The notes under the pieces are model-generated. The model ran no database searches and had not been told where the DNA came from. It was given only the letters and a program-made list of their open reading frames with translations. Source: a bacterium c-19 (GTDB lineage Bacteria > Bacillota_I > Bacilli_A > Erysipelotrichales > Erysipelotrichaceae). From it: 64,000 bases of DNA. Below are positions 17,619 to 25,870 of this stretch, piece after piece. The position numbers and the translations under genes are program-made. Each line of letters begins with the position of its first letter. The first letter of the stretch is position 1. The stretch is from positions 186,001 through 250,000 of the forward strand of contig QZED01000001.1 of the NCBI GenBank assembly GCA_009917405.1, written 5' to 3'.

Positions 17619-18992
17619 TTATAGTTTTACTCGATTTTCAATATATGATACTAATTCGGTAATTTTTACTCGCTCCTGTTTCATCGTATCACGTTCACGC
17701 ACCGTAACACAACCATCATTTTCAGTTTCAAAATCAACCGTAACACAGAACGGTGTACCAATAGCATCTTGACGACGATAGCGCTTACCGATACTGCCGG
17801 CTTCGTCATATTCACAGTTGCCGAGCACTGCCAACTTCGCAAACACCTCCATTGCACTCGCCTGCAACTTTTTCGATAACGGCATAATACAAGCTTTTAC
17901 CGGTGCCAAATACGGATGCAGATGCATTACAATACGCGTATCATTTTCAAGCTGCTCCTCCTCATAAGCATCACACAGGAAGGCAAGCATTAAACGCTCG
18001 ACACCGACTGCCGGTTCAATACAGTATGGCAGGAATTTTTCGCCGCTTTCCTGATCGAAATACTCTAAATTTTGTTTGGAAGTATTCTGATGACAAGTCA
18101 AATCAAAATCTGTACGGTCAGAGATTCCCCATAATTCCCCCCATCCGAAAGAGAATTCATATTCAATATCACTTGTGCCTTTGGAATAATGAGACAATTC
18201 CTTTTGGGAATGCTCACGTATGCGTAAATGCTCTTTTTGAATCCCAAGATTCAACAGAAACTGCATACAGAAGTTTTTATAATATTCATACCACTGTAAA
18301 TCTTCTCCCGGCTTCGTAAAGAACTCCAATTCCATCTGTTCAAACTCACGAGTACGGAAGATGAAATTTCCCGGAGTGATTTCATTACGGAAGCTTTTAC
18401 CGATCTGACCAATGCCGAACGGCAGCTTGCGTCTCGTTGTACGCTGTACGTTTTTGAAATTTACAAACATCCCCTGTGCTGTTTCCGGACGTAGATAAAT
18501 CGTATTTTTCGCATCTTCCAGCACGCCCTGAAAGGTTTTAAACATCAGATTAAACTGTCTAATATCGGTAAAATCATGTGCACCACAGTCAGGACATGCG
18601 ATACGATGTTCCTTTATATAATCCATCATCTGCTCGTTGCTCCAACCGCCGGGATTCACCTCTCCTTTGGAATGATCCTCAATCAGCTTATCGGCACGAT
18701 GACGGGTATGACATTGCTTACAATCCATCAACGGATCGCTGAAGCCGCCGACATGACCGCTTGCCACCCATACATTCGGATTCATCAAAATGGCTGACTG
18801 AATACCGACATTCTGCGGACTTTCCTGAATAAATTTACGCCACCACGCTTTTTTTATATTTTCCTTCAATTCTACACCGAGCGGACCGAAATCCCATGTA
18901 TTGGATAATCCGCCGTAAATCTCACTGCCCTGATAGACAAAACCAGAGTTTTTCACATGAGCGACTACTGCCTCAAACTTTGTTTCCTGCAT
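17619..18992 (-). CDS. glyQS: glycyl-tRNA synthetase, single-chain alpha2 type
   Basis: This 457-residue class II synthetase charges tRNA-Gly. It is the dimeric eukaryote-like form rather than the two-gene GlyQ/GlyS form: one protein carries motif 1, motif 2 ([19 protein letters not shown]) and motif 3 ([10 protein letters not shown]), plus the C-terminal anticodon-binding domain ([11 protein letters not shown] onward). Cysteine pairs CKQCHTRH and CPDCG suggest a zinc site in the insertion, as in Mycoplasma and some other Firmicutes. The ribosome site AAGGGG is rather far (about 13 bases) from the ATG. No T-box leader is seen upstream. Confidence 0.95.
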   Translation of the reverse strand: MQETKFEAVVAHVKNSGFVYQGSEIYGGLSNTWDFGPLGVELKENIKKAWWRKFIQESPQNVGIQSAILMNPNVWVASGHVGGFSDPLMDCKQCHTRHRADKLIEDHSKGEVNPGGWSNEQMMDYIKEHRIACPDCGAHDFTDIRQFNLMFKTFQGVLEDAKNTIYLRPETAQGMFVNFKNVQRTTRRKLPFGIGQIGKSFRNEITPGNFIFRTREFEQMELEFFTKPGEDLQWYEYYKNFCMQFLLNLGIQKEHLRIREHSQKELSHYSKGTSDIEYEFSFGWGELWGISDRTDFDLTCHQNTSKQNLEYFDQESGEKFLPYCIEPAVGVERLMLAFLCDAYEEEQLENDTRIVMHLHPYLAPVKACIMPLSKKLQASAMEVFAKLAVLGNCEYDEAGSIGKRYRRQDAIGTPFCVTVDFETENDGCVTVRERDTMKQERVKITELVSYIENRVKL

Positions 18993-19390
18993 ATCTGATT
19001 ACAGACCCCTTTCAAAAAAAATCTCACCACATGGTGAAGCTTTTAAACAAAATCAATATCATCTATTTTTAGATATAAAAATACACTATAATATATACAC
19101 TTTTTAAGACCTCTTGTCAATGCTAAAGTTGATATTTTAGTCGAAAAGACACCGAAAAAAAGCAGCCTTTCACTTCTGTTTTGTTTATGAGCAGAAAGAT
19201 TATTTTTCATATCTGTTTTAATCTCAACGAATTTACTGCTGTTTCTGTTTTTTTAAATAAAATTTATCTCGATACATACGATATTAATCATACATATACA
19301 ATATTAGATATTACGATCATATTTCAAAGTATCTCACATTTTATTTCTGTGGTCAGCTTATTCTTATTTCGTTAAAACTGACTATGTCAG
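18993..19390. other. 398-base AT-rich gap between glyQS and recO
   Basis: The gap holds a terminator-like hairpin at 19014-19037 and a weak recO terminator at 19372-19392. Between them is AT-rich sequence with several possible -10 elements (for example TATAAT-like stretches near 19085-19105 on either strand) that may start glyQS. I found no T-box core, tRNA or convincing gene. Confidence 0.5.
19014..19037 (-). terminator. terminator-like hairpin in the glyQS leader
   Basis: The palindrome TCACCACATGGTGA is followed on the minus strand by eight T residues, and lies only about 25-45 bases upstream of the glyQS start. It may attenuate glyQS or end a short upstream transcript. Confidence 0.5.
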
Positions 19391-19392
19391 TT
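19372..19392 (-). terminator. weak hairpin terminator after recO
   Basis: AACTGAC and GTCAGTT form a perfect 7-bp stem with a 3-base loop that overlaps the recO stop; the following tract is only TTTTAA. Confidence 0.4.
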
Positions 19393-20128
19393 AAAGATTT
19401 GCCAAATGCGATAAAAAGCGAACACTGCGTATTGAGATACCACTGTATTCCGCAAAGAAACGATAAATTATTGAAAAATGCTCATAACTCCAAGATTGCG
19501 TGGTTTCCAATAACGATACATGCGTTAGGTTTGCTTTACATAAAATACGAAATGACTGTAAATCATTTTTATCATATAGCTGATCATGTTTATGATAACA
19601 GCCTTGACATACAAAACCACCCTGTTGAAGGGAAATTCCGCACAATAAATCACTTCTGCCACAGCCGGCACACCCGTCCACGAACGGCTCAATACCGATT
19701 TCTCTGTTCATTTGAGCGAAAAACAACGATAAAATTAAATACGGCTGACTGCTTTGTTCCAACTGTGTCAACACCGATAAAAAATATTGAAAGCTGTCGT
19801 TTTGCGGCTCACTTTTTTCCATGCATTCGCAAAGTACAGATGCAATCGCCTGTTTTAACAAATCTTCCTTTAAACTGCGAAAGCTTTTGATCAGGTCCGC
19901 AGTGCGAAGGGCATACATTGAACGCTGTTCCTGATAGTCGATAAAAAAGCGAACATATTGAAACGGCTGTACCTTACCAGCATTTTTGCTTGCGATTTTA
20001 CGAATCCCTCGAGCAATCAAACTATACAGCTGATCATCATCGCCCAGCACTTTTAAAATCGCATCGTTTTCACGATAATCATGCATAGAGAGAACAATTC
20101 CGCAAAGTGCTTTATTCATTGTCACCAT
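19391..20128 (-). CDS. recO: RecO, recombination mediator
   Basis: This 245-residue DNA repair protein loads RecA onto SSB-coated DNA with RecR. It has the N-terminal OB-fold (GIVLSMHDYRENDAILKVL) and a C-terminal helical domain with a zinc site formed by CAGC and CQGC pairs. It overlaps the end of era by 17 bases, as in many Firmicutes. The start is either the ATG at 20128 or the ATG three codons later, both within the end of era. It ends a ybeY-dgkA-cdd-era-recO operon. Confidence 0.93.
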   Translation of the reverse strand: MVTMNKALCGIVLSMHDYRENDAILKVLGDDDQLYSLIARGIRKIASKNAGKVQPFQYVRFFIDYQEQRSMYALRTADLIKSFRSLKEDLLKQAIASVLCECMEKSEPQNDSFQYFLSVLTQLEQSSQPYLILSLFFAQMNREIGIEPFVDGCAGCGRSDLLCGISLQQGGFVCQGCYHKHDQLYDKNDLQSFRILCKANLTHVSLLETTQSWSYEHFSIIYRFFAEYSGISIRSVRFLSHLANL

Positions 20129-20999
20129 AACCCAGCTGTGTCAGCTTACTGCTGCGATTGCGCCAGTTATTTTCCACTCTTACATATAATTCTAAGGTTA
20201 CATTTTTACCGTAGCGCTGTTTCAACTCCTTTTGTGCCGCCATGCGAATGGAACGAATCATGCTTGCCTGCTTGCCAATCAAAATTCCCTTTTGCGAGCT
20301 TCGCTCAACGATGATCATTGCCTGCACGAACAGATGTTTTTCCGTTTCTTCAATATGTTCCAAAACGACGGCAACAGAATGCGGAATTTCTTCTTCGGTT
20401 TTATACAGCACTTTTTCGCGTATAATTTCACTGATCTGAAAATGTGCATCATGGTCTGATTTCATCGTATCGGGAAAATACTGCACGCCTTCTTGCAGAT
20501 AGTTTTTACATATGGCTAACAGCTCTTGAATATTATTATTTTTCAAAGCGGAAATCGGTATGATTTCAGTGAACGGATAGTGTGTCTGCCATTCCTTCAG
20601 TACATGAAGCAGCTGCTCTTTACTTAACAAATCAATTTTATTCACAATTAAGAAAGTCGGTACCTCGCTGTTCGCAATGCGCGATAAAAGAAATTCATCA
20701 CCGCTGCCGAACGGCTGTGTCGCATCAATGATCACAAAATTAATATCAGCCTCAACAATCGCCTGATAAGCATTACGATTTAAATGCTTTCCCAACCGAT
20801 GATGCGGCTTATGAATTCCCGGGGTGTCAATAAAGATAAATTGTGCATCCTCGGTAGTGACGATTCCCATAATATTATCACGTGTGGTCTGCGGTTTCGG
20901 CGATGTAATTGCGATTTTTTCGTTTAAGATCGCATTCAACAATGTGCTTTTACCTGCATTGGGACGCCCGATAATTGAGATAAAACCTGATTTAAACAT
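20112..20999 (-). CDS. era: GTPase Era
   Basis: This 295-residue GTPase binds the 3' end of 16S rRNA and aids 30S subunit maturation. G-domain motifs are clear: G1 GRPNAGKST, G3 DTPGI and G4 NKID. The C-terminal KH domain is marked by IVERSSQKGILIGKQASMI. It lies between cdd (8-base overlap upstream) and recO (17-base overlap downstream), the standard Bacillus order, and shares its rRNA role with YbeY in the same operon. Confidence 0.97.
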   Translation of the reverse strand: MFKSGFISIIGRPNAGKSTLLNAILNEKIAITSPKPQTTRDNIMGIVTTEDAQFIFIDTPGIHKPHHRLGKHLNRNAYQAIVEADINFVIIDATQPFGSGDEFLLSRIANSEVPTFLIVNKIDLLSKEQLLHVLKEWQTHYPFTEIIPISALKNNNIQELLAICKNYLQEGVQYFPDTMKSDHDAHFQISEIIREKVLYKTEEEIPHSVAVVLEHIEETEKHLFVQAMIIVERSSQKGILIGKQASMIRSIRMAAQKELKQRYGKNVTLELYVRVENNWRNRSSKLTQLGYGDNE

Positions 21000-21393
21000 T
21001 TGATAAATCCTCCCTGCCGAACGCTGCCGGCAATAATTCTTTTACTGTATATACGGCTTCCCGATCATGATTGCTTATATAAACCGGCGTATCACCCGAT
21101 AGCAATTCAATCATTACCTGTCGGCAGGCACCGCACGGAAAAGACAGCTGCTTCGCTTCACTGACAATCGCAACAGCTGCAATATCTTCAGCGCGTTTAC
21201 CGTCGCTGTATGCCGCAAACAGCGCATTGCGCTCAGCACAACATGTTAGGCCGTACGACGCATTTTCCACATTAGCACCCAAATAGCATGTTTGATCATG
21301 ACAAATGACACATGCTCCGACACGAAAATTTGAATATGGGGCATATGCATTTTTTAATGCATTCCATGCCTGTTTGATTACTGTTGCTTTCAA
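20992..21393 (-). CDS. cdd: cytidine deaminase
   Basis: This 133-residue tetrameric-type zinc enzyme deaminates cytidine and deoxycytidine for pyrimidine salvage. The active-site motifs are CCAERNALF (zinc Cys and catalytic Glu) and PCGACRQV (two more zinc Cys), with the substrate site NFRVGACV. It overlaps dgkA by 4 bases and era by 8 bases in the operon. Confidence 0.96.
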   Translation of the reverse strand: MKATVIKQAWNALKNAYAPYSNFRVGACVICHDQTCYLGANVENASYGLTCCAERNALFAAYSDGKRAEDIAAVAIVSEAKQLSFPCGACRQVMIELLSGDTPVYISNHDREAVYTVKELLPAAFGREDLSNV

Positions 21394-21749
21394 AACAGCT
21401 TCCCTCCGATCACATAAATGCCGATCACTGCCGCAATCATACTGATTAACAGCACTGCCGCAGCCGCGTAGTCTTTGATTTTCTTCGCCTCGGGATGATA
21501 CTCAGGGTACAATTTATCGCAAAGTGTCTCGATCGCACTGTTCAAAAACTCCGCTGCGAGTACAAGTAAAATCATAGACAAGATCAATATCCATTCATAT
21601 ATGTATAAGGAAAACGGAATACAACCGATGATTACAACCGCACCGATCATTGCCTGTGTTTGAATACTGCGATCTTTTCCCAAGCCGTGCCGCAAGCCTT
21701 GAAAGGCATACTGAAACTTAGCGATGCTTCTTTTTAGGAACGATTTCAT
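21390..21749 (-). CDS. dgkA: diacylglycerol/undecaprenol kinase
   Basis: This 119-residue membrane kinase has three transmembrane helices and the family signatures AAEFLNSAIETLCD and the amphipathic N-terminal FQYAFQGLRHG. In Gram-positive bacteria this enzyme mostly phosphorylates undecaprenol, feeding the lipid carrier pool for wall synthesis. The ATG lies inside the end of ybeY (32-base overlap), and the stop overlaps cdd, so expression is coupled along the operon. Confidence 0.93.
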   Translation of the reverse strand: MKSFLKRSIAKFQYAFQGLRHGLGKDRSIQTQAMIGAVVIIGCIPFSLYIYEWILILSMILLVLAAEFLNSAIETLCDKLYPEYHPEAKKIKDYAAAAVLLISMIAAVIGIYVIGGKLF

Positions 21750-22185
21750 CGATTATCACATCCTGTAACGCAAACATTTGCTTTTCTTCTGCTTCATTCA
21801 TATGATCATAGCCTAACAGATGAAGCAAGCCGTGTGTAAACAAGAAACATACTTCTCTGCGCAAACTGTGTCCATAGCTTTTCGCTTGCTCAACCACTGC
21901 TTCAATATTGATAAAAATATCGCCGAGTTCATTTTCGCCTTCCATCATTTCATAATCATCTTCACTATCTAAAAGCGCAAAGCTGATCACATCGGTAGGA
22001 CGATCGATCTTTCGATAATCACGGTTAATTTGATGAATTCCCTGTGCATCGATAAATATCACCGATACATGATATGCTTTAGTTATCTCCAATACTTCTT
22101 CACATCGCTCTGCGATCAGTTTAAAATCTTTTTTATAGTTCATCCAGCGCTTTTCCGCTGTCTCATTGACGATTAAAAGTTCCAT
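21718..22185 (-). CDS. ybeY: YbeY endoribonuclease / rRNA maturation factor
   Basis: This 155-residue zinc-dependent RNase acts in 16S rRNA 3' end processing and ribosome quality control. The zinc motif HGLLHLLGYDH lies near residues 117-127, and TDVISFAL provides the other family signature. It is the first gene of the ybeY-dgkA-cdd-era-recO operon. Bacillus normally has phoH and pgpH just upstream; they are absent here, where a divergent transporter gene begins instead. Confidence 0.95.
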   Translation of the reverse strand: MELLIVNETAEKRWMNYKKDFKLIAERCEEVLEITKAYHVSVIFIDAQGIHQINRDYRKIDRPTDVISFALLDSEDDYEMMEGENELGDIFINIEAVVEQAKSYGHSLRREVCFLFTHGLLHLLGYDHMNEAEEKQMFALQDVIIDEIVPKKKHR

Positions 22186-22401
22186 TGATTTACTCCTTCG
22201 ATATTTTAATGATTCACATTCTTATTTTACCACAATTTGCATATTTTTCCCATAAATGCTTGTTGCTTTTCGGTTCATTTCGTGTTTATTGCGGATAATT
22301 TTATCATTAAAAGATTATTTTTATTATTTTCGACATAAAAATAATATACAGCTAAGACAATTTCTGATAAAATAATGATGTTTCTTTTAGGAGGACAAGA
22401 T

Positions 22402-24102
22402 ATGTTTTTAACAGCTACAGCAGCAGTTTCGGATTTAACCATTCGCTGGGACTTTATCATCGGCGGATTGGCTCTGTTTTTATTCGGTATTCAATTTATG
22501 GGCGATGGTTTAAAAAGCATTGCCGGAAGTAAGCTACGTGATTATATTGACCGCTATACGAGTAAGCCTTGGAAAGGAATCATAGTTGGTGCAGTGATTA
22601 CGGTGTTCATTCAATCCTCATCGGCCACCAGTGCGATTGCGATCAGCTTCGTGCGTGCCGGATTGATGACATTGGAACAGTCCGTCGGAATTATTATCGG
22701 TGCAAATATCGGTACGACGGTCACTTCATTCTTAATCGGTTTGAAGGTGGAAGAACTTGCATTATATTTTGTATTCCTCGGGGTACTCGTATTCTTGTTT
22801 GCGAAGCGCAAAAAAGCAACCTATGCGGGACAGATCCTACTGGGCTTTGGTATGTTGTTTTTCGGACTTCGCTTAATGGGTGATGAGTTGTCAACACTGG
22901 GACAAACGGAAATGTTCGCATCCTTAGCGACAACGATGGCAAATCAGCCGATCATCGGTATGTTTACCGGTACCGTAATGACCGCGGTTGTGCAGTCATC
23001 CAGTGCAATGATCGGTATCGTACAGAAAATTTATGATGCCGGCGCACTAAGCTTAACAGCCGCTTTGCCGCTTGTGTTCGGTTCTAATATCGGTACAACG
23101 ATTACTGCCGTAATTGCCAGTATCGGTGGCAGTATTTCCGCACGACGCTCTGCCGCAATCAATGTCATATTTAATGTATTAGGTACGATATTGTTTATGT
23201 TGCTTCTGGGACCATATGCGCAATTTATTGAATATTTGGCAGCTGAATACCATATTTCACCGATGATGCAAATTGCCATCGCAACGATCATTCGTGCGCT
23301 TGTCGTTTCATTGATCACCTATCCGTTTATCAAATCACTGGTTAAATTTGTAAAACGTATTCTCCCCGGTGAAGAAGAAAAAATTGATGTCGATATTGAA
23401 GCGCTTGATCCGAAATTGGCGGAATCCCTGCCTTCCGGTGCCTTGGGCGTTTCTAAGCAGGTAACCTTTAAAATGGGTGAATTAGCTGCTGATTGTATTA
23501 ACGCTAGCCGTGATTATTTTATGAAGCAGTCAGGAAAATATCGTGACGTATCCCGTCAATATGAAGATGCGATCAATTCCTTAGATTCCAAAATTACAAG
23601 CTATTTGATGCAGATCGCACACGAACAATTAAGTGATACCGATACAGACGATTTTATCGCAACATTGCAGGTTATTAAAAATATTGAGCGTGTCGGTGAC
23701 CTGACAATGAATCTTAATGAATTTTATGAACTGGCTTATGATGATAAAGGCTTATTCTCTAAACATGCGATCAGTGATGTAAATGAGATGTATGAAACTG
23801 TATTGGAAATGAATAAGCTTGCCCTATCCTATTTCATGGAGCATAATGAAGCAGCTCTGAAGGAATTGCTGGATAAGGAAAATTACTTAGACCTTGTGGA
23901 AGAAAAAGCACGTCAGCGACACTTTAAACGCATGGCAGCTAATGAATGTACTTCCTCAGTCGCCGCGGGTGTTTATGTAGATATCTTAGGTACATTGGAG
24001 CGTATCGGTGACCACATCTTCAATATTGTAAAAGAGGTTGACAGTGACACTCACTTATATGAACAGGAAATTACCCAAAAAATAATGGAACAGGGATTAT
24101 AG
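22402..24102 (+). CDS. Na+/Pi cotransporter with C-terminal PhoU domain
   Basis: This 566-residue member of the NptA/PNaS family has two inverted Na/Pi cotransporter repeats, each with a QSSSA motif (IQSSSATSA and VQSSSAMI) and a SNIGTT/ANIGTT block, over about eight membrane helices. A cytoplasmic PhoU-like helical domain occupies residues from about 345 onward (VERVGD-like IERVGDLT and LERIGDHI). It probably takes up phosphate or controls such uptake. I chose the ATG at 22402 because AGGAGGACA precedes it. It is a single + strand gene ended by a strong terminator. Confidence 0.92.
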   Translation: MFLTATAAVSDLTIRWDFIIGGLALFLFGIQFMGDGLKSIAGSKLRDYIDRYTSKPWKGIIVGAVITVFIQSSSATSAIAISFVRAGLMTLEQSVGIIIGANIGTTVTSFLIGLKVEELALYFVFLGVLVFLFAKRKKATYAGQILLGFGMLFFGLRLMGDELSTLGQTEMFASLATTMANQPIIGMFTGTVMTAVVQSSSAMIGIVQKIYDAGALSLTAALPLVFGSNIGTTITAVIASIGGSISARRSAAINVIFNVLGTILFMLLLGPYAQFIEYLAAEYHISPMMQIAIATIIRALVVSLITYPFIKSLVKFVKRILPGEEEKIDVDIEALDPKLAESLPSGALGVSKQVTFKMGELAADCINASRDYFMKQSGKYRDVSRQYEDAINSLDSKITSYLMQIAHEQLSDTDTDDFIATLQVIKNIERVGDLTMNLNEFYELAYDDKGLFSKHAISDVNEMYETVLEMNKLALSYFMEHNEAALKELLDKENYLDLVEEKARQRHFKRMAANECTSSVAAGVYVDILGTLERIGDHIFNIVKEVDSDTHLYEQEITQKIMEQGL

Positions 24103-24121
24103 AATTCCCTGTTCCTTTTTT
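24087..24121 (+). terminator. strong terminator of the Na/Pi cotransporter gene
   Basis: The perfect 10-bp arms GGAACAGGGA and TCCCTGTTCC are followed by TTTTTT. The hairpin contains the stop codon, and an A-rich left flank means it may also act on the opposite gene. Confidence 0.9.
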
Positions 24122-24491
24122 ATTCTGTTTCATACGGCCATGAAAGGATACCGCCGAAATCATATACTTGTGTATATCCGGCATCAACTAAATATTGAGC
24201 AGCCTGCGCACTGCGATTGCCACTGCGGCAATAAACAAGAATTGTATCATTTATCTGCGCCACATCACCGATCTTTTCAATTCGATCCATCGGCAACAAT
24301 ATCGCTCCGGGAATATGTCCTTGTTCATACTCTTCTGCGGTTCTGACATCTAAAACGAGCACTGTATCATCCTGCATCATTTCTTTCGCTGTTTCGGCAT
24401 TGATCTTATGAACCTCGCCACTGCTTGTTGAGTTTCCGCAACTGCACAACAGTAAACTCATCACTGCCATTGTCATTACTTTTTTTATCAT
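24120..24491 (-). CDS. rhodanese-domain lipoprotein
   Basis: This 123-residue protein has a lipoprotein signal peptide (lipobox near LCSC, Cys18) and a single rhodanese domain. The active-site loop is CRSGNRS with the catalytic Cys near residue 88, and the family motif DVRTAEEYEQGHIPGA is present. It would sit on the outer face of the membrane and may transfer sulfane sulfur or handle sulfur or cyanide compounds. The substrate is not known for such anchored single-domain proteins. It converges on the Na/Pi cotransporter gene, ending 17 bases from it. Confidence 0.92.
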   Translation of the reverse strand: MIKKVMTMAVMSLLLCSCGNSTSSGEVHKINAETAKEMMQDDTVLVLDVRTAEEYEQGHIPGAILLPMDRIEKIGDVAQINDTILVYCRSGNRSAQAAQYLVDAGYTQVYDFGGILSWPYETE

Positions 24492-24636
24492 ATTTAACCA
24501 CCTTTTTCTTATCCTTATTCACATTATATCATAAACAGAAATTGCTTAGATAGTCATTTCCTATTTTTCTACAAAATGATAAATCACGGCAATGGGTAAA
24601 AAGTGATATGTAACAGCTATTTTGTTCATTTTACTC

Positions 24637-24665
24637 TTGAAATTGTTTATCTTTTACAGTATAAT
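24637..24665 (+). promoter_or_regulatory. sigma-A promoter of the tRNA-Glu gene
   Basis: TTGAAA, an exact 17-base spacer and a perfect TATAAT end 18 bases before the tRNA 5' end. Confidence 0.8.
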
Positions 24666-24683
24666 AAACACGCAATCAAAAAC

Positions 24684-24758
24684 GGCGTGTTCGGCAAGCG
24701 GTTAAGCCACAGCCCTCTCAAGGCTGTATCACGGGTTCGATTCCCGTACACGCTACCA
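24684..24758 (+). tRNA. tRNA-Glu, anticodon CUC, with encoded CCA
   Basis: The cloverleaf is complete. The acceptor stem pairs GGCGTGT with ACACGCT (one G-U end pair), and the D arm is GGC...GCC with loop AAGCGGTTAA. The anticodon stem CAGCC/GGCTG has loop CTCTCAA, so the anticodon is CTC at 24717-24719. The T arm is ACGGG/CCCGT with TTCGATT, and the discriminator A at 24755 is followed by an encoded CCA. The D-loop and overall layout resemble Firmicute tRNA-Glu. It decodes GAG. It stands alone with its own promoter and terminator. Confidence 0.93.
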
Positions 24759-24768
24759 TTTAAATTTG

Positions 24769-24795
24769 ACTTCCTAAAAACAGGGAGTTTTTTTA
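24769..24795 (+). terminator. intrinsic terminator of the tRNA-Glu gene
   Basis: ACTTCCT and AGGGAGT pair (one G-U) and are followed by TTTTTT, 11 bases past the CCA end. Confidence 0.8.
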
Positions 24796-24847
24796 TTGCT
24801 TAAGCTAATTTTATCTACATACAAATTCACTTGTAAACAGTGAAGAT

Positions 24848-24882
24848 AAAAAAGAGATCATCAATGATAACACTGATGATCC
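24848..24882 (-). terminator. intrinsic terminator of the DUF4352 lipoprotein gene
   Basis: GATCATCA and TGATGATC form an 8-bp stem, followed on the minus strand by TCTTTTTT, 45-80 bases after the stop. Confidence 0.7.
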
Positions 24883-24926
24883 TATCATAACTATCCTTTT
24901 ATTTTACGTCTTATCCCTTTTTTAAA

Positions 24927-25469
24927 TTAAATTGATAACTGAACCTTAGCTTCTTCATCAGAAAACGGATTCGGTTCATAAATGAAAATCATAGAGTTTA
25001 TTTCATCGGCTGCCGCTTCGGTTACAACAGTACCGGTGATAGTACCGCCCGGAATCAACTTACCGCTGTTTAACTTATCCTTGACATTCAACATAGAAAA
25101 GCCTAAAGAATTGATCTGTCCCTGAGCGTTCTGAATTTTGGAGTACAGCACATTATAGCTGATATCCTCATCAGAAGTGTTGGTAATTGTCACATTGATC
25201 AAAACAAACACCTTGCCATCCTCCGGCTTAGTATAATTTTCTCCTTCTGATGTTGAAACACTGTTAACGGTAACATCCATATCCTCTAAATGAACCGTTT
25301 CCTTCATTGCATAAACATCTTTCTTCTCTTCTGTTTGATTTTCTTTTTGTTCTTCTTGCTCTGTTCCCTTTGTTTCACCCTGTTTTTCGTCTTCTGTACC
25401 CTCTGATGCACATCCGACAACGGTAAACAGCATCATCGCTGCCAAAGCAGCACGACATAGCTTTTTCAT
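24927..25469 (-). CDS. DUF4352-like surface lipoprotein
   Basis: This 180-residue lipoprotein has a signal peptide ending in VVGC (Cys20), a Glu/Lys/Gln-rich flexible spacer (about residues 22-52), and a beta-sandwich domain of the DUF4352 (telokin-like) type. The domain is recognised by the VFVLINVTITNTSDEDI block and the late GGTITGTVV block. Such proteins are exposed on the outer surface and have no proven enzyme activity. The gene is monocistronic with its own terminator. Its long upstream region contains a large inverted repeat described separately. Confidence 0.85.
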   Translation of the reverse strand: MKKLCRAALAAMMLFTVVGCASEGTEDEKQGETKGTEQEEQKENQTEEKKDVYAMKETVHLEDMDVTVNSVSTSEGENYTKPEDGKVFVLINVTITNTSDEDISYNVLYSKIQNAQGQINSLGFSMLNVKDKLNSGKLIPGGTITGTVVTEAAADEINSMIFIYEPNPFSDEEAKVQLSI

Positions 25470-25531
25470 CTAAGTCCTTCCTTTCTGTCAATATTTGCTC
25501 TGTGAGATTCCATCTAAAAAATGATAAAAAA

Positions 25532-25675
25532 ACAATGGATTCTTAATAATGAATGTGCCAAAGCATATCACACAAGCATTATGCAAAGCCCTCGCTTGAT
25601 TCGTGGATTGTTAAGACGCTGTATGTGTTGTATTGGAGGATACATTCACTGTAATTGTCTATGAAAATCCATTGT
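25532..25675 (-). ncRNA. candidate structured leader or small RNA closed by a 10-bp stem
   Basis: The perfect 10-bp arms ACAATGGATT and AATCCATTGT, 124 bases apart, enclose sequence with smaller hairpins. On the minus strand the 3' arm runs straight into seven T residues (25531-25525), so the whole element ends like an intrinsic terminator upstream of the DUF4352 gene. No known riboswitch core was recognised. A TTGTAA-16-TACAAT promoter overlaps the 5' arm, which weakens the idea that both arms are in one transcript. Confidence 0.35.
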
Positions 25676-25698
25676 ACAGGAAATAATAACTATTACAA
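25671..25698 (-). promoter_or_regulatory. candidate promoter of the DUF4352 lipoprotein gene
   Basis: On the minus strand TTGTAA, a 16-base spacer and TACAAT predict a leader of about 195 bases before the ATG at 25469. Confidence 0.4.
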
Positions 25699-25797
25699 AC
25701 AAAGTACGTTTGGGTAAGGAATCAAGCTTATAAACAACCCTCTTTGCATCCCTCCTCTTTTGTCATCTTCAATTATAATGATTTAATTTTAACATTG

Positions 25798-25814
25798 GTA
25801 TGCTGGCAGCATAC
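25798..25814. repeat. perfect 7-bp inverted repeat
   Basis: GTATGCT and AGCATAC are separated by GGC in the gap after the kinase gene. It has no T tract, so it is more likely a protein-binding site than a terminator. The rest of 25699-25843 shows no gene. Confidence 0.4.
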
Positions 25815-25843
25815 TTTGTAATATTTTATAATACAATCTGCCA

Positions 25844-25870
25844 TAAAGAAAAGATGTCCTCAGACATCTT
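25844..25870 (-). terminator. intrinsic terminator of the kinase gene
   Basis: AAGATGTC and GACATCTT form an 8-bp stem with the loop TGAG on the minus strand, followed by TTCTTT. Confidence 0.7.

Noticed and set aside
19181-19375. 64-codon + strand frame in the gap after recO
   Set aside because: It has low-complexity, AT-driven composition, no ribosome site and no promoter.
18993-19390. T-box leader for glyQS
   Set aside because: The core AGGTGG-ACCGCG motif was looked for on the minus strand and not found; only a simple hairpin is present.
19384-19890. 168-codon + strand frame antisense to recO
   Set aside because: It is fully inside the well-supported recO gene; His/Cys-rich composition is typical of a shadow frame.
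25700-25770. 18-codon frame (minus strand) after an AGGAGGG stretch
   Set aside because: The ribosome-like stretch directly touches the ATG, giving no proper spacing; the peptide is not protein-like.
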